Below are positions 45,481 to 57,290 of a stretch of 64,000 nt of DNA, piece after piece. The notes below the pieces were generated by a model. The model saw only the letters and a list, made by a program, of their open reading frames with translations. It did not search any database and had not been told where the DNA came from. Source of the stretch: Erodium maritimum. Taxonomy: Eukaryota; Streptophyta; Magnoliopsida; Geraniales; Geraniaceae. The position numbers and the translations under genes were made by a program. The stretch is from contig OY997588.1 of the NCBI GenBank assembly GCA_963921825.1, positions 82,465,043-82,529,042 on the forward strand, given 5' to 3'. The first letter of the stretch is position 1. Every line of letters begins with the position of its first letter.

Positions 45481-46740
45481 AAGCTGCTTGTGACGAGAGG
45501 TTTGGACGGTTTGAGGGTTTAACGGACAGCTAGGGAGAACATCAGATAATGGTGGGAGGGGTCATCAGGCTTGCACCGATGATGGAAGGGCAAGTCGTGC
45601 ATTCCCATACACGGCTCAATGCTAGTTGTCCCGATCATTGTCCTGGGTGAGGCTGCTTGGCAGCCCTCATTTGCATTGTGGCTAGGTAAGCTACAACCAT
45701 AATTTGTGGCCCATCTAGATGTATGCGGAACACGCGGGAGATCTCCTGGTTAGGTAGGAGGTCTTGTATAGTCGTTTCCTCGCTTGGTCCTTCGGCCTCT
45801 AATGGATGAGGTCGTGGTACCGAGAAGAGGCACGCGTGCTTCCAGCTCCGAGGATGTGCTCTCAGGGTAGGTAAGAGGTATTGGATCATGGTTCCAACGC
45901 TTCGTCTCAATTAGATGGGGGCATACATCGGTTGACCATGGGAGCATCCTCGAATTCTTCAGCATTTCCCATCGATTCGCAATGAACGACATCTTCTAAG
46001 GCGATATACGCCACTCTGTTCCTGTGCGGGCTTCGACTGTTTTGATCTGTTTCCCCTGTTTTCCTTCCGGGGGGAGGAGGTCTTGATGTAGGACTTCTGA
46101 AAGTAGCCACAACTACCGGAAGGTGGATCGTGTATGGGGGCCAGGTCGAGGGATCCATTTCTAACATATCGATGGTTAGAAAGGATGCTTCATTGCTTCC
46201 TCCCTTCTGGAAAGCATATGCCAATCTGTGTGTGTTGGTTCTAGTGATGGGTAGTGGGGCATATCGATGGTGGATTGGGAGGATTGATGAGCAAGTCGTG
46301 TCGGGGAATTCATCGGGATCGGAGAGATTTGCTCTTCCCAAGAGTTGCTCTATGGGCGTTGTGGTGGTGGGGATCATAAGGAGCCATTCATCCCCTTTCA
46401 GCCAAGTCACAGTGGGGTGGGCTTGATCATCAGTGGTCGATATATCAGGGGCTCAGAGCTCAATGTTGGTGGTTGTGGGAGGTTGGGCAGGGGGGGGGGG
46501 GGTCAGGTCATGGTCGGTCGGTTTCCTATTTTCGGCCAGAAAAACATCTGGTGCACGATACAAGGGGGAATGAGTACATCCCTATATTGTCCCAGTTCTG
46601 TTTTGTTGGGCTTGGTTGCGGTTGAGATCATGTGGGTGGAGAGGGAAGGATCAGTCATGGTTAGTACTTGATCTGAGCAAGGAGGGGTAGGGCGGACGGT
46701 GTCACCTCTTCTTTCTTCGGTCCGGCTTTGGTTTAGTTAT
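45481..46740. other. GC-rich unassigned segment with broken short frames
   Basis: The sequence is GC-rich relative to its neighbours and has moderately long frames on both strands. On the minus strand, 45907-46410 has 167 codons and is Pro/Thr/Arg-rich; 45750-45992 also lies there. On the plus strand, 46130-46426 and 46345-46671 are open. None matches a family I recognise. A G run lies at about 46490-46501 and an A run near 46744. It resembles the GC-rich 5' halves of the retroposons elsewhere in the window, but no target duplication was found. Confidence 0.35.
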
Positions 46741-48334
46741 AGGAAAAAAAGGATATCTATACATAGCTATTGATTCACACAAAGAGTTGGTTACAGGTAC
46801 AAGTAAACATGAAATCTAAGGTAAAGTCAATAAATACTTTCCTTATGGTCGTAGAACACTTATATGTATGTGGTACCACGCAATCAACCGCATACTAGTC
46901 ACGGGGAAAGAACACAAGATCATTGCCCATATTGATAGCGCACCACCAATAATCGGAAAATCAATGATGAAAGGATGCACTTCTATGATCTTGAGCAAAA
47001 CTCGATCAATCATCGAACAAGAAATAACAATAAAGAAAGCATGTGAATAGTGACGGTCAAGAATCAAATCAAAAGCACCCAATGAGGTAGGTTAAGACTT
47101 GCTTAACCTGTACTAAGTCCCTTCAGAGTTATCAATCCACTAATGACCATCTTAAGAATGATCCTACACCAAGAACTCCCTAGGTAAAGGATACTTTCCG
47201 AATACGCTAATTCTTGTCTCCAACAGTCTCCAAGGAGAGGGAATAAAATATTCTCGCACACTTGATTCATGCCACTTTTACCAACTACCACAAGTGGATA
47301 TATCTACACACATTCTGCGAATCTACTTAACTACACTTAGTTCAACATTCTGAAAATCGAATGCCATCGATAAAGAAGGTCATTGATAATCAAGGAGAAA
47401 TACATAGAGCATCGAATCACGACACTCTAGTAATACACAAGCCTAAGTAAACTCTAATGCAAGTTAATCTCATCTCATCACTAGATCGAATTATGAATCA
47501 CTCCAAACATCAACCTACATAACCCACACAACAATTATGGAAAAACTCCAAAATTATCCGGCCAACTTGAAACACACAAGAGAATTGAGCAAACACAACC
47601 TAACATATTTACATCTCATCATTAGGAATTGAAGACATGTAAATATGTGAGATCCTACATAAGACCACTAAATGGATAAATATGGTATTTTGACTAAATC
47701 TAACCTAGAATTTGATATACACCCAAGAGACAAAATAGCTAGCACATGAAATCGGGTTCAAAACATTATAATTCGAACACAAAGTAAGATAATCATGCGT
47801 AAACATAGAGTAACTTAAGTATAGATAATTACTCATACAAGCAAATAGATGTTAACTAAGCTCAACAAACCCAATTCATGATATTAACACCACCAACACT
47901 AAATTAACAATGAATTAACTTAAAGGAAATCAATATTTACACAATACCTATGATCAAAGATTGAAATTAAATATTATGGATTCAAAATCCCACACAAGCA
48001 TCCAAAAAACCTAGTTTGCGAACCCACCATCTCTAACTATCAAGGATGAATTAAACAATCGAGATTGGGTTGAAAAACTCAATCAAAATCTTCCCTAGTT
48101 TGCGAACCCACCATCTCTAACTATCAAAAGGTCCAACACATGAAAATAGAGAAGGTAGAGATGGTGGGACGCTTCGTGGATGCTTGAATCCTTCTTGAGT
48201 CTTCAAAATTATGATCTTATATGGTAAACCTTGCCCCAAGATTTAAGATGAAGCACAAAAATGGAGAGAGCAAAAAATCTCTCTTTACTCCAAAAAATAT
48301 GATCTCCAAACCCACATTTTTTGTAAAAAAAAAT
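46741..48334. other. AT-rich sequence, no gene
   Basis: No supported frame. A 34-bp phrase starting 'cctagtttgcgaacccac' occurs at 48010 and again at 48094, an 84-bp period. The general character resembles 31167-32828 and 54180-55738, possibly leader or LTR regions of large Ty3 elements in minus orientation. This is uncertain. Confidence 0.35.
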
Positions 48335-48409
48335 TGGTCTCATCTACTTTTTTTTTTGATAAGCAAGGATTTTATTATCTTCAAATAAGTAGAACTTATA
48401 CAAAAGAGG

Positions 48410-51400
48410 GTTCAATCAACCCGAAGGGATTGAACACGGAACTGAAAAAAGAGGAAAAAAATAATACAATTCCAAGCAGGGTTTAGGAATCTTGTGCACC
48501 CTGCACCCCCCCCCCCCCCCCCCCAGTTGCAGGGCTGATGGCCCCGGCCTGGCAGCCTCCTCGGAACGACACAGAACTCCGGGCATGTTTGCCATACTTC
48601 CCAACGAGCTTTAGGGATCAAAAAACCGGCCAGTCTCACAAGTCCGAAACATTGTTGTTGGAGTTTCAAAAAGACATTGTCAATGGTGTCAACCTTAGCC
48701 TGATAGGCTGCTTTGTTTCGGCGGATCCAAATGCTCCCAAGGGTCGAGTAAACGATTATGAACCAACCCTTTCGCCACCATTTCGGCCCCAGACCATCCC
48801 AAGCTAAAATACAAGTCTCTATCTCATTTGGCATCACCCAAATCAATTTCCACCAAGAAAAAATCAGCCTCAAAAAACCGAGACATACTCACAGTGAAGG
48901 AAGAGGTGATCCTGGTCTTCAAACTTGTCCTTACAAAAATAACAACGCATCGCGAGCAGCGAAATTTTGCATCCCCGTTGCTCAAGAAAGGAGAGTGTAA
49001 GCACCGCTTTGTGAAGAAGCAGCCACACGAACGTGCAAAACTTCGGCGGTACTCCCTTGACCCATAGGAATCGAGACCAATTTGGAGCCTTAGATGGAGG
49101 TCCGACTAATAACTGATAAGCTATGGCCGAACTCGGGTCCTTAGGGAACTTGGACCAGATGAGCTTTTCTCTAATCCCTCCCTATAATCGCACCTCAGAC
49201 AACATGGCTAGGAGTTCTTTGGTCATAGCTTCCTCACCCTGCCACATAGATCTCCTGTATACTACCTTCCACAAGCCATACACCCAAAAGAGAGCCACCG
49301 GTTTCTGTTTGAGGGTTGCAACACGATACAAGCGGGGGTATTTGAAGCATAATGGGTGAGCATCCAACCACTTGCCGTCCAGAATTTTACCCGATCACCA
49401 TCTCCCAACTTCCAATGGGCGTTTTGACAATCAAATATGCTTGCAAAGTTCGGGTCCGCAGACAGTCCGATCAGCTGCTGGACTAGAAAAGAAGTACCCG
49501 GTTTGTCGAGTTTGGCCAAGCTCCACTCCTGCGGTTCCCAGCCGTAAATTGCGCAGAGAACTCTCTTCCACAGACTATCATCCTCCTCCGAGAACCGCCA
49601 CCACCATCTTGCTAGAAGACTTTTATTTACTTCATCCAACCTGTGAATTCCAAGACCCCCCCTCCGACTTTGGTTTACACACGTCTTCCCACTTGACCTT
49701 GTGAATGGCCCTCTTGGAAACACTATTTTTCCACAGGAACTTGCGTTGTCAAGCCTCCATCTCCTTTATGACCGATTTGGGAGCTCGAAAAAGAGACATG
49801 TAGAAGATGGGTAAAGCGGCTAGAGTGGATTTTATGAGCACCAACCTTCCTGCAAGACTTTGATGCTTAGCTTGCCAAAGGTTTAGGGACGCTTTAAACT
49901 TGTCCAAGACCGGTTCCTAGAACTTGGCCCTTCTTGGGTTGAGGCCCAAACTAAATCCCAAGTAACGAATTGGAAGCGTGCCTACTCTGCATCCTAATAC
50001 TGAAGTCACCGAATCAGGCGAGGTAGTGCTGGAATTTAGAATAATTGCCTCTGACTTATGGAAGTTGATCCGCAGGCCCGACAAAAGCTCAAAGCCCTCC
50101 AGGATATTATTGAGACTAACCAGGTCGTCTAGGTCCCCTCTAACAAATAGAATTGTATCGTCGGCGAACTGCAAATGTGATAATGTAAGCCCGAGGTTAC
50201 CCAGAGGTATGCCTCTGACATTCCCCGCCCGAGCACCCTCCTCCAGAACCTGGTGTAAGCCCTCAGCAGCTAAAAGGAATAAGAACGGGGAGAGGGGGCA
50301 CCCTTGTCGTAACTCGTTTGCTATATTGAACTCCTCTCCCGAGGAACCGTTAACCAGCACCGAGCTGTGGGCCTGAAGATGGCCCCTCATCCACGATCTC
50401 CAACGAGGACCGAACCTCATAGCCTGCATTACCTCATCCAAATAAGCCCAATGCACCTTGTCCAATGCTTTTTCAAAATCGAGCTTGAGCAAGATAACCT
50501 CTTGCTTCGAACGCTTGATCAACTGCACAACCTCTGAAGCTATTAGGACCCATCCACCAGTTGCCTGCCTGCAACAAAACCACTTTGGCAATCACTGATA
50601 ATATCTGCTAGCACCTGTTTCAACCTGTTCGCTAAAACCTTGGCCAAGATTTTGTATGGGGCGCTGATCAGGCTTATCGGTCGAAACTCGGACATCTGAA
50701 GAGGGTTAGGCTTCTTGGGAATAAGTACGACAAAGGAGGAATTCAAACCTTTGCCTACAACAGCCGAACCCTGAAACTCAAAAAAGAAGTTAGTCACATC
50801 ATCACCAATGAAATGCCAACAACGTTTAAAGAACTTTAAAGTAAACCCGTCCGGCCCGAGGGCCTTGTCTCCTCCACAATCAGTCACCGCTTGCCAAATT
50901 TCTTCTGGTGCGAACGGGTCTTCTAGGGTCTCTTTCTGCAGAACATACAGGCGCTTGAAGGGAAGCGCTGGCAAGCTGGCCCTCTAAGTCGATGGTTTAG
51001 CAAAGCGCTGAACAAAGTGTCTCGTAGCCACGTCTTTAACTTCGTCTGGTTCGGTCACAATACCCGAATCTCCTTGTAATTGTGCAATGAAATTACGACC
51101 TGATTTTAGGTTCGCTAGTTGATAGTAATACCGAGAGTACATGTCCCCCTGAGCCGCCCAGATTGCTCTCGCTTTTTGGCACCAAATACTAGCCAGACAC
51201 TTCTGCTTCACCAATAACTCGGTAGTGACCTCGTTTCTTCTTGTCACTTCACCCGAAGTCAGTAACCTGTCATCCAAGAAAGAGTCAAGCTGAATCAATT
51301 CCTTTGCTAGCTCCTCAACTTCTACATCCACCCTTCCAAAATCTTCTCTATTCCAACACTCAAGGTCCTTTCGCAGCGATCGGAGTTTGAACCAGATTTT

Positions 51401-52169
51401 ATATCTAGCCGAACCACTGCACTCATAAGACTCCCACTTCTCCTTTGCAAACCTTAAGAAGTCTTTATGTTCCAACCGGGCCTATAGGAAACGCACCGGC
51501 TTCGGGCCCCAATTTACTAGCTTTACCGCGAGCGAAATAGGTCTATGGTCAGACAAGAGTCTTGGGAGACCTCGCTGAATTACATTACCCAAGAGCAGCC
51601 AAGCCTCAGGAGAGATCAAGAAACGATCTAACCCGGAGGCTTTGGGCGATGAGCCACACCCATACCAAGTGAATTTGCACCATACCAATGGTAAATATTC
51701 TAGAGCGTTGTTGGTAATGAAATCATTGAACCTTCTACAATCTCCAACTGAGACAGTCGCATTCCGTCTCTCTTCCCCCGATCGGACTGCATTAAAATCA
51801 CCAGCCACAATTACCCTTTCGCCCAACGAGCTCATGATAATGCTAAGATTTTCCCACAACTCCTTTCATGCGCTCGACGTTTTAGGTGCATGTCTAATTG
51901 AATTCCTTCACGCACAAGTTTGCCTTTCCAAATCAAGGATTGACAACAAACCGAGTAACTTTCCATTGAACAACAGGCTTTCCTCCAGAAAATACCAGTT
52001 CCTCCCGAAGCCCCCTCGGCTGGCACATGGACGTGATTCCATCCAAGATCAAAACCACAGTTTCTTGAAACAATACACATTCCGGTTTCTCCTGCGTGAT
52101 TACCCTGCGCACACTCCTCCTCTTGTGAGGAGAGTTTGCTCCTCTCACGTTCCACGAGAGGAGCCTTAT
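48410..52169 (-). pseudogene. LINE ORF2 pseudogene (endonuclease and reverse transcriptase)
   Basis: Domains in order on the minus strand: endonuclease start RLLSWNVRGANSPHKRRS (52166-52110); endonuclease end with GDFNAVRSG and LLSDHRPISL (51859-51482); reverse transcriptase with DKALGPDGFT, FRPISLISAPYKILAKVLA, KLDFEKALDKVHW, ELRQGCPLSPFLF and the catalytic box QFADDTILF (50974-49917); then the C-terminal region SRRGGLGIHRLDEVNKSLLA and a zf-RVT-like end. Defects: ATA where the start ATG would be (52169-52167), a stop near 51932, in-frame TAG at 51484-51482 and 50986-50984, a frameshift near 50580, and later stops. A C run at 48506-48524 lies near the end. Confidence 0.88.
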
Positions 52170-52175
52170 AGTGAA

Positions 52176-53762
52176 TCACAAATCGTCTGATTCGGCACCA
52201 ATATCAGGGCCGTTTACCTCGTCGTCCCACACGTCATCATACACATTGTCATCTTCCTCCTCGTTGATGGGACTGCCACTCACTTCCTCATCTAGGTTTT
52301 CGAATTGATCGATCACCAAATCACCAACAACAATGGCCTTTACCCCGACTGCTTTGACATAATCCCACAGTCTTCTGTTTCTAGCATCCTTGTGCGAACC
52401 CGGAGTAGGTTTGGCTTTGATTTGGTAAGAAACCGCTGCCACGTTACTACGTTTTCCATTCCTCTTCCCGCCTGTTCTCGTGCTAACTTGAGGTTCACGG
52501 AATGGGCCCTGAGGCACGGCCCAAATCTCGTGACCTATGGGAGGTGCAGACGAGATTCTCGAAACAGGCGCGAACTTTCCTTGGTTTGAGCCCTGAATTA
52601 GCGGTGTTGCGAATCCCATTGATCGTTCCAGAGAAGGAAAGTGATCGTCACTGATCGCAATCCCTAAAGATTGATTTCTGGAATCAGAACTTTCCTTTTC
52701 CTCCTTCGGCTGGAATCTGTCCGGAACGTCGTCGGCGTTCACGACCTCCACCCAGGTAGCAAAGAGTTCGTCGTCTATTCTGATCTTCACAGGTCTCCGC
52801 TCTAGTTTTTTGTTGCTGTGGATGAGTAAGAACGCCTTACCGAAAGTAGTGTTGTTGTCTTCCTCTCGCATGACTGTTAAAAAGTCTCCCAAACTGTTTC
52901 CGATTGCATTGAAAGTTTCATTGCGCCAACCATGGAACGGGATGCCCTCGACTAACACCCACTGAAAAAAGCGCCCGTGAAGCACTCTGTTTCCTTTCTC
53001 TTCCACTATGAGAAACCATTTTTGTAACCAAACCCACTTAGTTTCCTTCAAGGTCCTTCCGAACTCAGTTTGTGGGCAAGAGATTAGAAACACTCTGTTT
53101 CCAAAATCTCTGATATCAATGTCTGTGACTCCTTCCATCTCCATTTCCGCTAGGATCTCCTTAGCCGTTTGGCCTCTGTGTGCAATTTCAAGGATGCTAA
53201 CTGCTACCAGATCCTTCTTCCCCATCACACAAAAGGCGTCGATGACTTCGCTGCCTTCGTTCACAACCTTGGCCGCTTCAGTCTTTGGGGGTGGGTCGTT
53301 TCCGGTGGGATTGATCCTTGGTTTGACACCTCTCTTGTCCCAGAACACTTGAAGTTTCTTACCGCTTAACACTTTGCCATGTAAATTTTTTATCATGGAT
53401 CGCGCTTCCTCCCTTGATCCTGGTGTGATGAAGCCAAAATTTTCTCCCCGTTTATTGGTCCAGCGGCATAAGAAGCTTCTCGTCACTCTACCGAATTCTT
53501 CGAAAGATCTAAGAAGCCACCGGTCACTTGCCGCCTTTGGTATATTGCAGACGAAAAGTTGTGCGTTGGCTTGAGATCTCCCTCCTCCGCGACCTTCTTT
53601 CACACCAGAAGGGAAAATTTTAGGACTCGTCTCTCTCTGAGGCTCGATCGATCCACACACCTGCGACGCCAACCTCCTTGTTCGTCTTCCTTCCACCAGC
53701 ACATCCCTGTACAAAGGGGATGGTTTCGAGATCGCAGACTCCTCACCAGGCGCTCTCTCCAT
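52176..53762 (-). CDS. LINE ORF1 protein, RRM and DUF4283-like, 528 aa
   Basis: A retrotransposon RNA-binding protein, not a host gene. An N-terminal RRM lies at about residues 68-148: RNP2-like LFVCNIP, RNP1-like NFGFITP, then KKLQVFWDKRG. A second domain at about 180-335 (SILEIAHRG, NRVFLISCPQTEFG, KWVWLQKWF, VEGIPFHGWRNETFNAIGNS) resembles the DUF4283 region of plant LINE ORF1. The tail is basic and then strongly acidic (EEEDDNVYDDVWDDEVNGPD). No CCHC zinc knuckle was noticed. The frame is open from ATG to stop although ORF2 is broken. The start codon is the first ATG of the element. Confidence 0.85.
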   Translation of the reverse strand: MERAPGEESAISKPSPLYRDVLVEGRRTRRLASQVCGSIEPQRETSPKIFPSGVKEGRGGGRSQANAQLFVCNIPKAASDRWLLRSFEEFGRVTRSFLCRWTNKRGENFGFITPGSREEARSMIKNLHGKVLSGKKLQVFWDKRGVKPRINPTGNDPPPKTEAAKVVNEGSEVIDAFCVMGKKDLVAVSILEIAHRGQTAKEILAEMEMEGVTDIDIRDFGNRVFLISCPQTEFGRTLKETKWVWLQKWFLIVEEKGNRVLHGRFFQWVLVEGIPFHGWRNETFNAIGNSLGDFLTVMREEDNNTTFGKAFLLIHSNKKLERRPVKIRIDDELFATWVEVVNADDVPDRFQPKEEKESSDSRNQSLGIAISDDHFPSLERSMGFATPLIQGSNQGKFAPVSRISSAPPIGHEIWAVPQGPFREPQVSTRTGGKRNGKRSNVAAVSYQIKAKPTPGSHKDARNRRLWDYVKAVGVKAIVVGDLVIDQFENLDEEVSGSPINEEEDDNVYDDVWDDEVNGPDIGAESDDL

Positions 53763-53788
53763 TTGTTGTTGCTTCTGGTCTCATCTAC

Positions 53789-55738
53789 TGTTCATGCAAG
53801 TTTGAGGGATAATGATGCAACCGTTGCTTCAGATCAGGTGCGGGCTAGCGCATATCAGGTACGGTGCAACCAGATGATCAGGGGATGGGATGATGTCACG
53901 TCGCGGGTGTATCGCGCGCTATGCAACGCGACAACGCTAAATCATGTGATCCTGTGTGGAGAGGAACATCAAGATACCGTGAGCTCATGGTCAACAGTCA
54001 ACAATAATTTGATCAAGTTGTCTAGAGCACCTCAATTCCGCGTTCTGGTGAGTTACCTCCACTCAGATGATTTTTGCTCTTTTACTCATTCCTACTCCAT
54101 TTGAACTTCGATTGACCTCATTCTTACGCCAACATTTTTTAGAGCTACCTGAAAAGATTAAAATTGGATATATTAACTCGAAAAAAGGGAGCGGCAAACT
54201 CACCGATCGTCAAAAAGTATTTTAGTTAAGTTTCGATTATCGTACCCAACAAAGCAATAAAACAATCACTCAATTAAAAATTTGTTACTGAAGTTGTTTA
54301 TGAAAAAAATTGATTTTGGTTTTGGAAAATTAAATAATAGTCTGTAATGTAAAGTAAATAAATTTCAATCAAGTAAGGGACAAAATATCAGTTGTTGTGA
54401 AATTCAGAAGAAAAATACAACCTAGGTCTTTAACGGGGTAACAATATGACAATTAATTCGTAGAGATTTGTGTTCACATGTGCAGAAAATATTAGTTTAA
54501 TGTCAACGGAAGGTCTCTATACTAGTCCTAAACATCTAACAATCGAATTAGGACCCTATTATAACCTAATTGTCTAATTATTCATAATCTAGGTGTAGAG
54601 AGACATAAAACATTAAGATTCGTGAACTTCTCTAGCTTTCGGGTTGTAATCCTATAACTATCACACTCGTCTTAACCTAATTGTATCAAAGGTTAGATTT
54701 AAACCCGAGTTGCATAATCATTAGTCCTTTTAGCAATTCTCATTTCTCAATTGTTAAATGCTAAAACCTACTTATCTATCAACTGATCAATTTGACAAAG
54801 CATTTAGTGTAAATCATGCAAACATTAAGCTACAACCAAATTGCACAGATTAAACACGAACCCATTGAATTAATCTATAATATTGCTTCCCTTAGCCCTA
54901 GATCGGTAGAGATTTAGCTCATGGAGAAGAAGAAATAACACAAAGATGAAGAACAACAATAGATAAACATGTTTCAGAGTAAATACGATACACAATACCA
55001 AAATCAATGAGTGAATCTCCAAGTTGCTTCAATCTTAGCTCTCATGTACTTCTCTCCCTCCAACTCTCAAGCCCTATCTCTCCCAATATTACATTTTGCT
55101 CTAAAAACTCGTCTTTCTAAAAAAATTACCATAACTTACCTATTTAAAGCCCTCAAAATGAATTAAAAAAACAGGCTAGTCGCATGTCGTGGATTGCCAA
55201 ACGGATCGTGCTTGGGTTCGCTGTCGAGTGGGAAACGGTCCTTGTACTAAACAACATCGAGTCATTGGAAGTCGGCACGCTCGCGGGCGGTCCGCATTTG
55301 AGTCCGTCATGGGTTGGGACGTGGATCGCCTCTCAGTCCGTTGTGGTTTGAGGCGTGGACCGCCTCTCAATCCGCCGTGGTTTTGGCCGCATACTGATCT
55401 CATGCTCGTGACGGTCTGATGTACGGTTCGTCCCTGGGCTTGACCTATGCCAGAATATAGATCTCTGAATTCCCTTTGAGTTGACATATAATATGAGTAA
55501 CTCAGAGTTCGTATGAAGAAGTTATGCTCTTCAAAAGATCAGTCATACTCCAAAACTCCTTTAACCTATTTTTGCTTCAATTAGCTCCAAAATTCTTTAT
55601 TTTGCTCCGACTTCATGATGAAAAGAGACCAATTACACACACAAAGAGAAGAGGGCATCAAATCACTTAACCCCGGGATTCAAAAACTCAATATGTGGGC
55701 TAAAAATATCGGAAACCGATGCATTTTATGTACACATC
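53789..55738. other. Intergenic sequence right of the LINE
   Basis: No gene is recognised. The plus-strand frame at 53559-54104 crosses the LINE boundary and is a shadow. The stretch from 54180 to 55738 is AT-rich. Read on the minus strand from 55738 it begins TGATGTGTACATAAAATGC, an LTR-like start. A block at 54050-54176 is repeated at 55739-55872. Confidence 0.4.
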
Positions 55739-55872
55739 AAGTCACCTCCACTTAGATGATTTTCGCTATTTTGCTCCTTCCTGCTCCATTTGATTTCGAT
55801 TGATCTCGTTCTTACGCCGATATTTTTCTTTTTTCGAGAGCTACATGACAAGCTTAAAATTGGATATATTAT
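54050..55872. repeat. Direct repeat pair of about 130 bp, 1.69 kb apart
   Basis: The block 'acctccactcagatgatttt' through 'aaaattggatatatta' at 54050-54176 recurs with substitutions at 55739-55872. The second copy directly abuts an LTR-like end (tgtacacatca at 55728-55738). This could be two copies of a sequence next to a Ty3 3' LTR, or an old tandem duplication. Confidence 0.6.
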
Positions 55873-56050
55873 AAAGCACCGAAAATTATCAGCAATCAAG
55901 GTGACATATGAGCAATTATTAATAAAAGCTAAAAATATCAAAAGAGGCACAAAAAAGGAAAAATTATGAGAAAAATATTCAAATTAGATAGATCATATAT
56001 AGAATAAAAATACTATGTCTACACGTTTCAAAAAAAGAAAAGAAAGATAG

Positions 56051-56090
<40 letters not shown>

Positions 56091-56519
56091 CATCAAGTTT
56101 CTCCACACTAAAACCTTACTCGTCCCGAGTTATTGAAAACAATAAGAAGATGCATATGTTGACTCAATTCTCCCACTCGCCGTCAATTTCCCCAGACAAA
56201 TGTCCATTTTTTCTGATTCGCCCGCCGTCGGACATGCTCTTAGAGTTAGAGAATAAGGTATTGATTCTAGGTTTAGGGTTATACACTGAGTTTAAGTGTT
56301 TTATTTTAGGGATTATTCTTATAGTATTGATTTTGGTGATTATGATTTTATTTTTAGGTCAAATTCATCATATTTGAAATATTAAAGGTAAACTTATTAA
56401 ATTTTCAACAAAATTCTCAGTAATGGAAAAGAATAAAACTTGAGGTAGTCGCAAAAATAATTCAAATATTAAATATATTCAAGTGAAAATAAGTTTAAGT
56501 ATAATGCAATCAATCATAG
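55873..56519. other. AT-rich intergenic sequence with (AT)n microsatellite
   Basis: An AT dinucleotide run covers about 56055-56087. The frame at 56150-56377 ends in a hydrophobic low-complexity stretch and is not supported as a gene. Confidence 0.6.
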
Positions 56520-56964
56520 AGGTGCTCGGGTTTCTGACCTAGAATCAAAACCCAAGGTTTCGTCCCATAAGTTTTCACTTACATGACCTGTGGATTCCCT
56601 CCAACTTAGAGTTTCGTCCAATTACGATACCATTTGAGGCTCATAAAGATGCTCGAGTTCCTAATCTGCTTGGGGCCAATGATTATAGGAATTAGGGAAA
56701 AATTGAAGTTCTCCTTTGGCCGGTAGACCACGAGGTTATTCTCCATATTCAGAGGGGGAGATCTTGGGAGGATGCCCTTGGAACAAAAGGGGGTCTATTT
56801 TGTGAAGTCCATATATAGGGCTAAAGTTGGTGTTCGAGATGGTTCGATGGAGGGTGGCCTTGAGATGTGTCAAGAATAAAACTCTATTATTCCCTATTCT
56901 GTTGCTTGCATTGGCAGGTTTGATCCTTCTCTTTAATCAATTATGTCTTCCTTCAAAAAAAAAA
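56520..56964 (+). mobile_element. Short poly-A retroposon (LINE 3' fragment)
   Basis: The 12-bp flanks AATCAATCATAG (56508-56519) and AATCAATCACAG (56965-56976) differ at one base. The right one follows an A run of about 12. The 445-bp unit contains readable but broken LINE-like phrases (DHEVILHIQRG, then RAKVGVRDGS near 56820-56850), so it is probably a 5'-truncated LINE. It lies about 325 bp upstream of the INCENP start codon. Confidence 0.6.
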
Positions 56965-56976
56965 AATCAATCACAG

Positions 56977-57290
56977 TTAAGCCTTGTATTTTTTGGTTGT
57001 TGTCAAAATGATAGATTTATCTCTTGAAAGTTTGAAGCAAGCATAGTCCAGTCTTGGTCTACACAGCGTTAACCATGCGGTGTCGTCTTGAAGCACTGGT
57101 CTGGTCTCTAGGTCCAAAATTGAGAGGGGGTACTTCAGTAAATATGAGATGTCTGTAGGGAGTCAAATGTAAATGAGCTTTTTTCCTCCAAAATGTCCTC
57201 CAAAATTTGAAACACGAATCGGCGCTAGAACCTCTCTCTCTCCTCGAAACTCATTTCTCCCTCTCTCTCTAGAACTCGATTATGTGAGCA
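56977..57290 (+). promoter_or_regulatory. Promoter and 5' UTR region of the INCENP gene
   Basis: This is the sequence between the retroposon and the start codon. The last 60 bases are CT-rich (ctctctctcctcg, tctccctctctctct), typical of plant 5' leaders. No TATA box was fixed. Confidence 0.4.

Larger units (their letters stand above)
48348..53775 (-). mobile_element. Nearly full-length RRM-type LINE (L1-like), minus strand
   Basis: A perfect 13-bp target duplication, TGGTCTCATCTAC, flanks it (48335-48347 and 53776-53788). A T run at 48348-48357 is the poly-A tail read on the minus strand. The element is 5.43 kb, with ORF1 (53762-52176) followed after a few bases by ORF2 (52169 to about 48410). 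The 5' end is only 13 bp before the ORF1 start codon, so the 5' untranslated region and its promoter are missing or extremely short. ORF2 has several stops and frame changes, so the copy is dead. The preserved duplication and open ORF1 show it is younger than the LINE at 18790-26255. Confidence 0.93.

Noticed and set aside
45907..46410. 167-codon Pro-rich frame on the minus strand
   Set aside because: The opposite strand is equally open, composition is GC-biased, no domain is recognisable, and no introns or partner exons could be joined. It is kept only as an unassigned segment.
53559..54104. 181-codon plus-strand frame
   Set aside because: It spans the end of the LINE and the target duplication, so it joins unrelated sequences; the first part is the reverse strand of ORF1.
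56150..56377. 75-codon frame with a hydrophobic C-terminal half
   Set aside because: It is AT-rich low-complexity sequence in intergenic DNA with no similarity or gene context.
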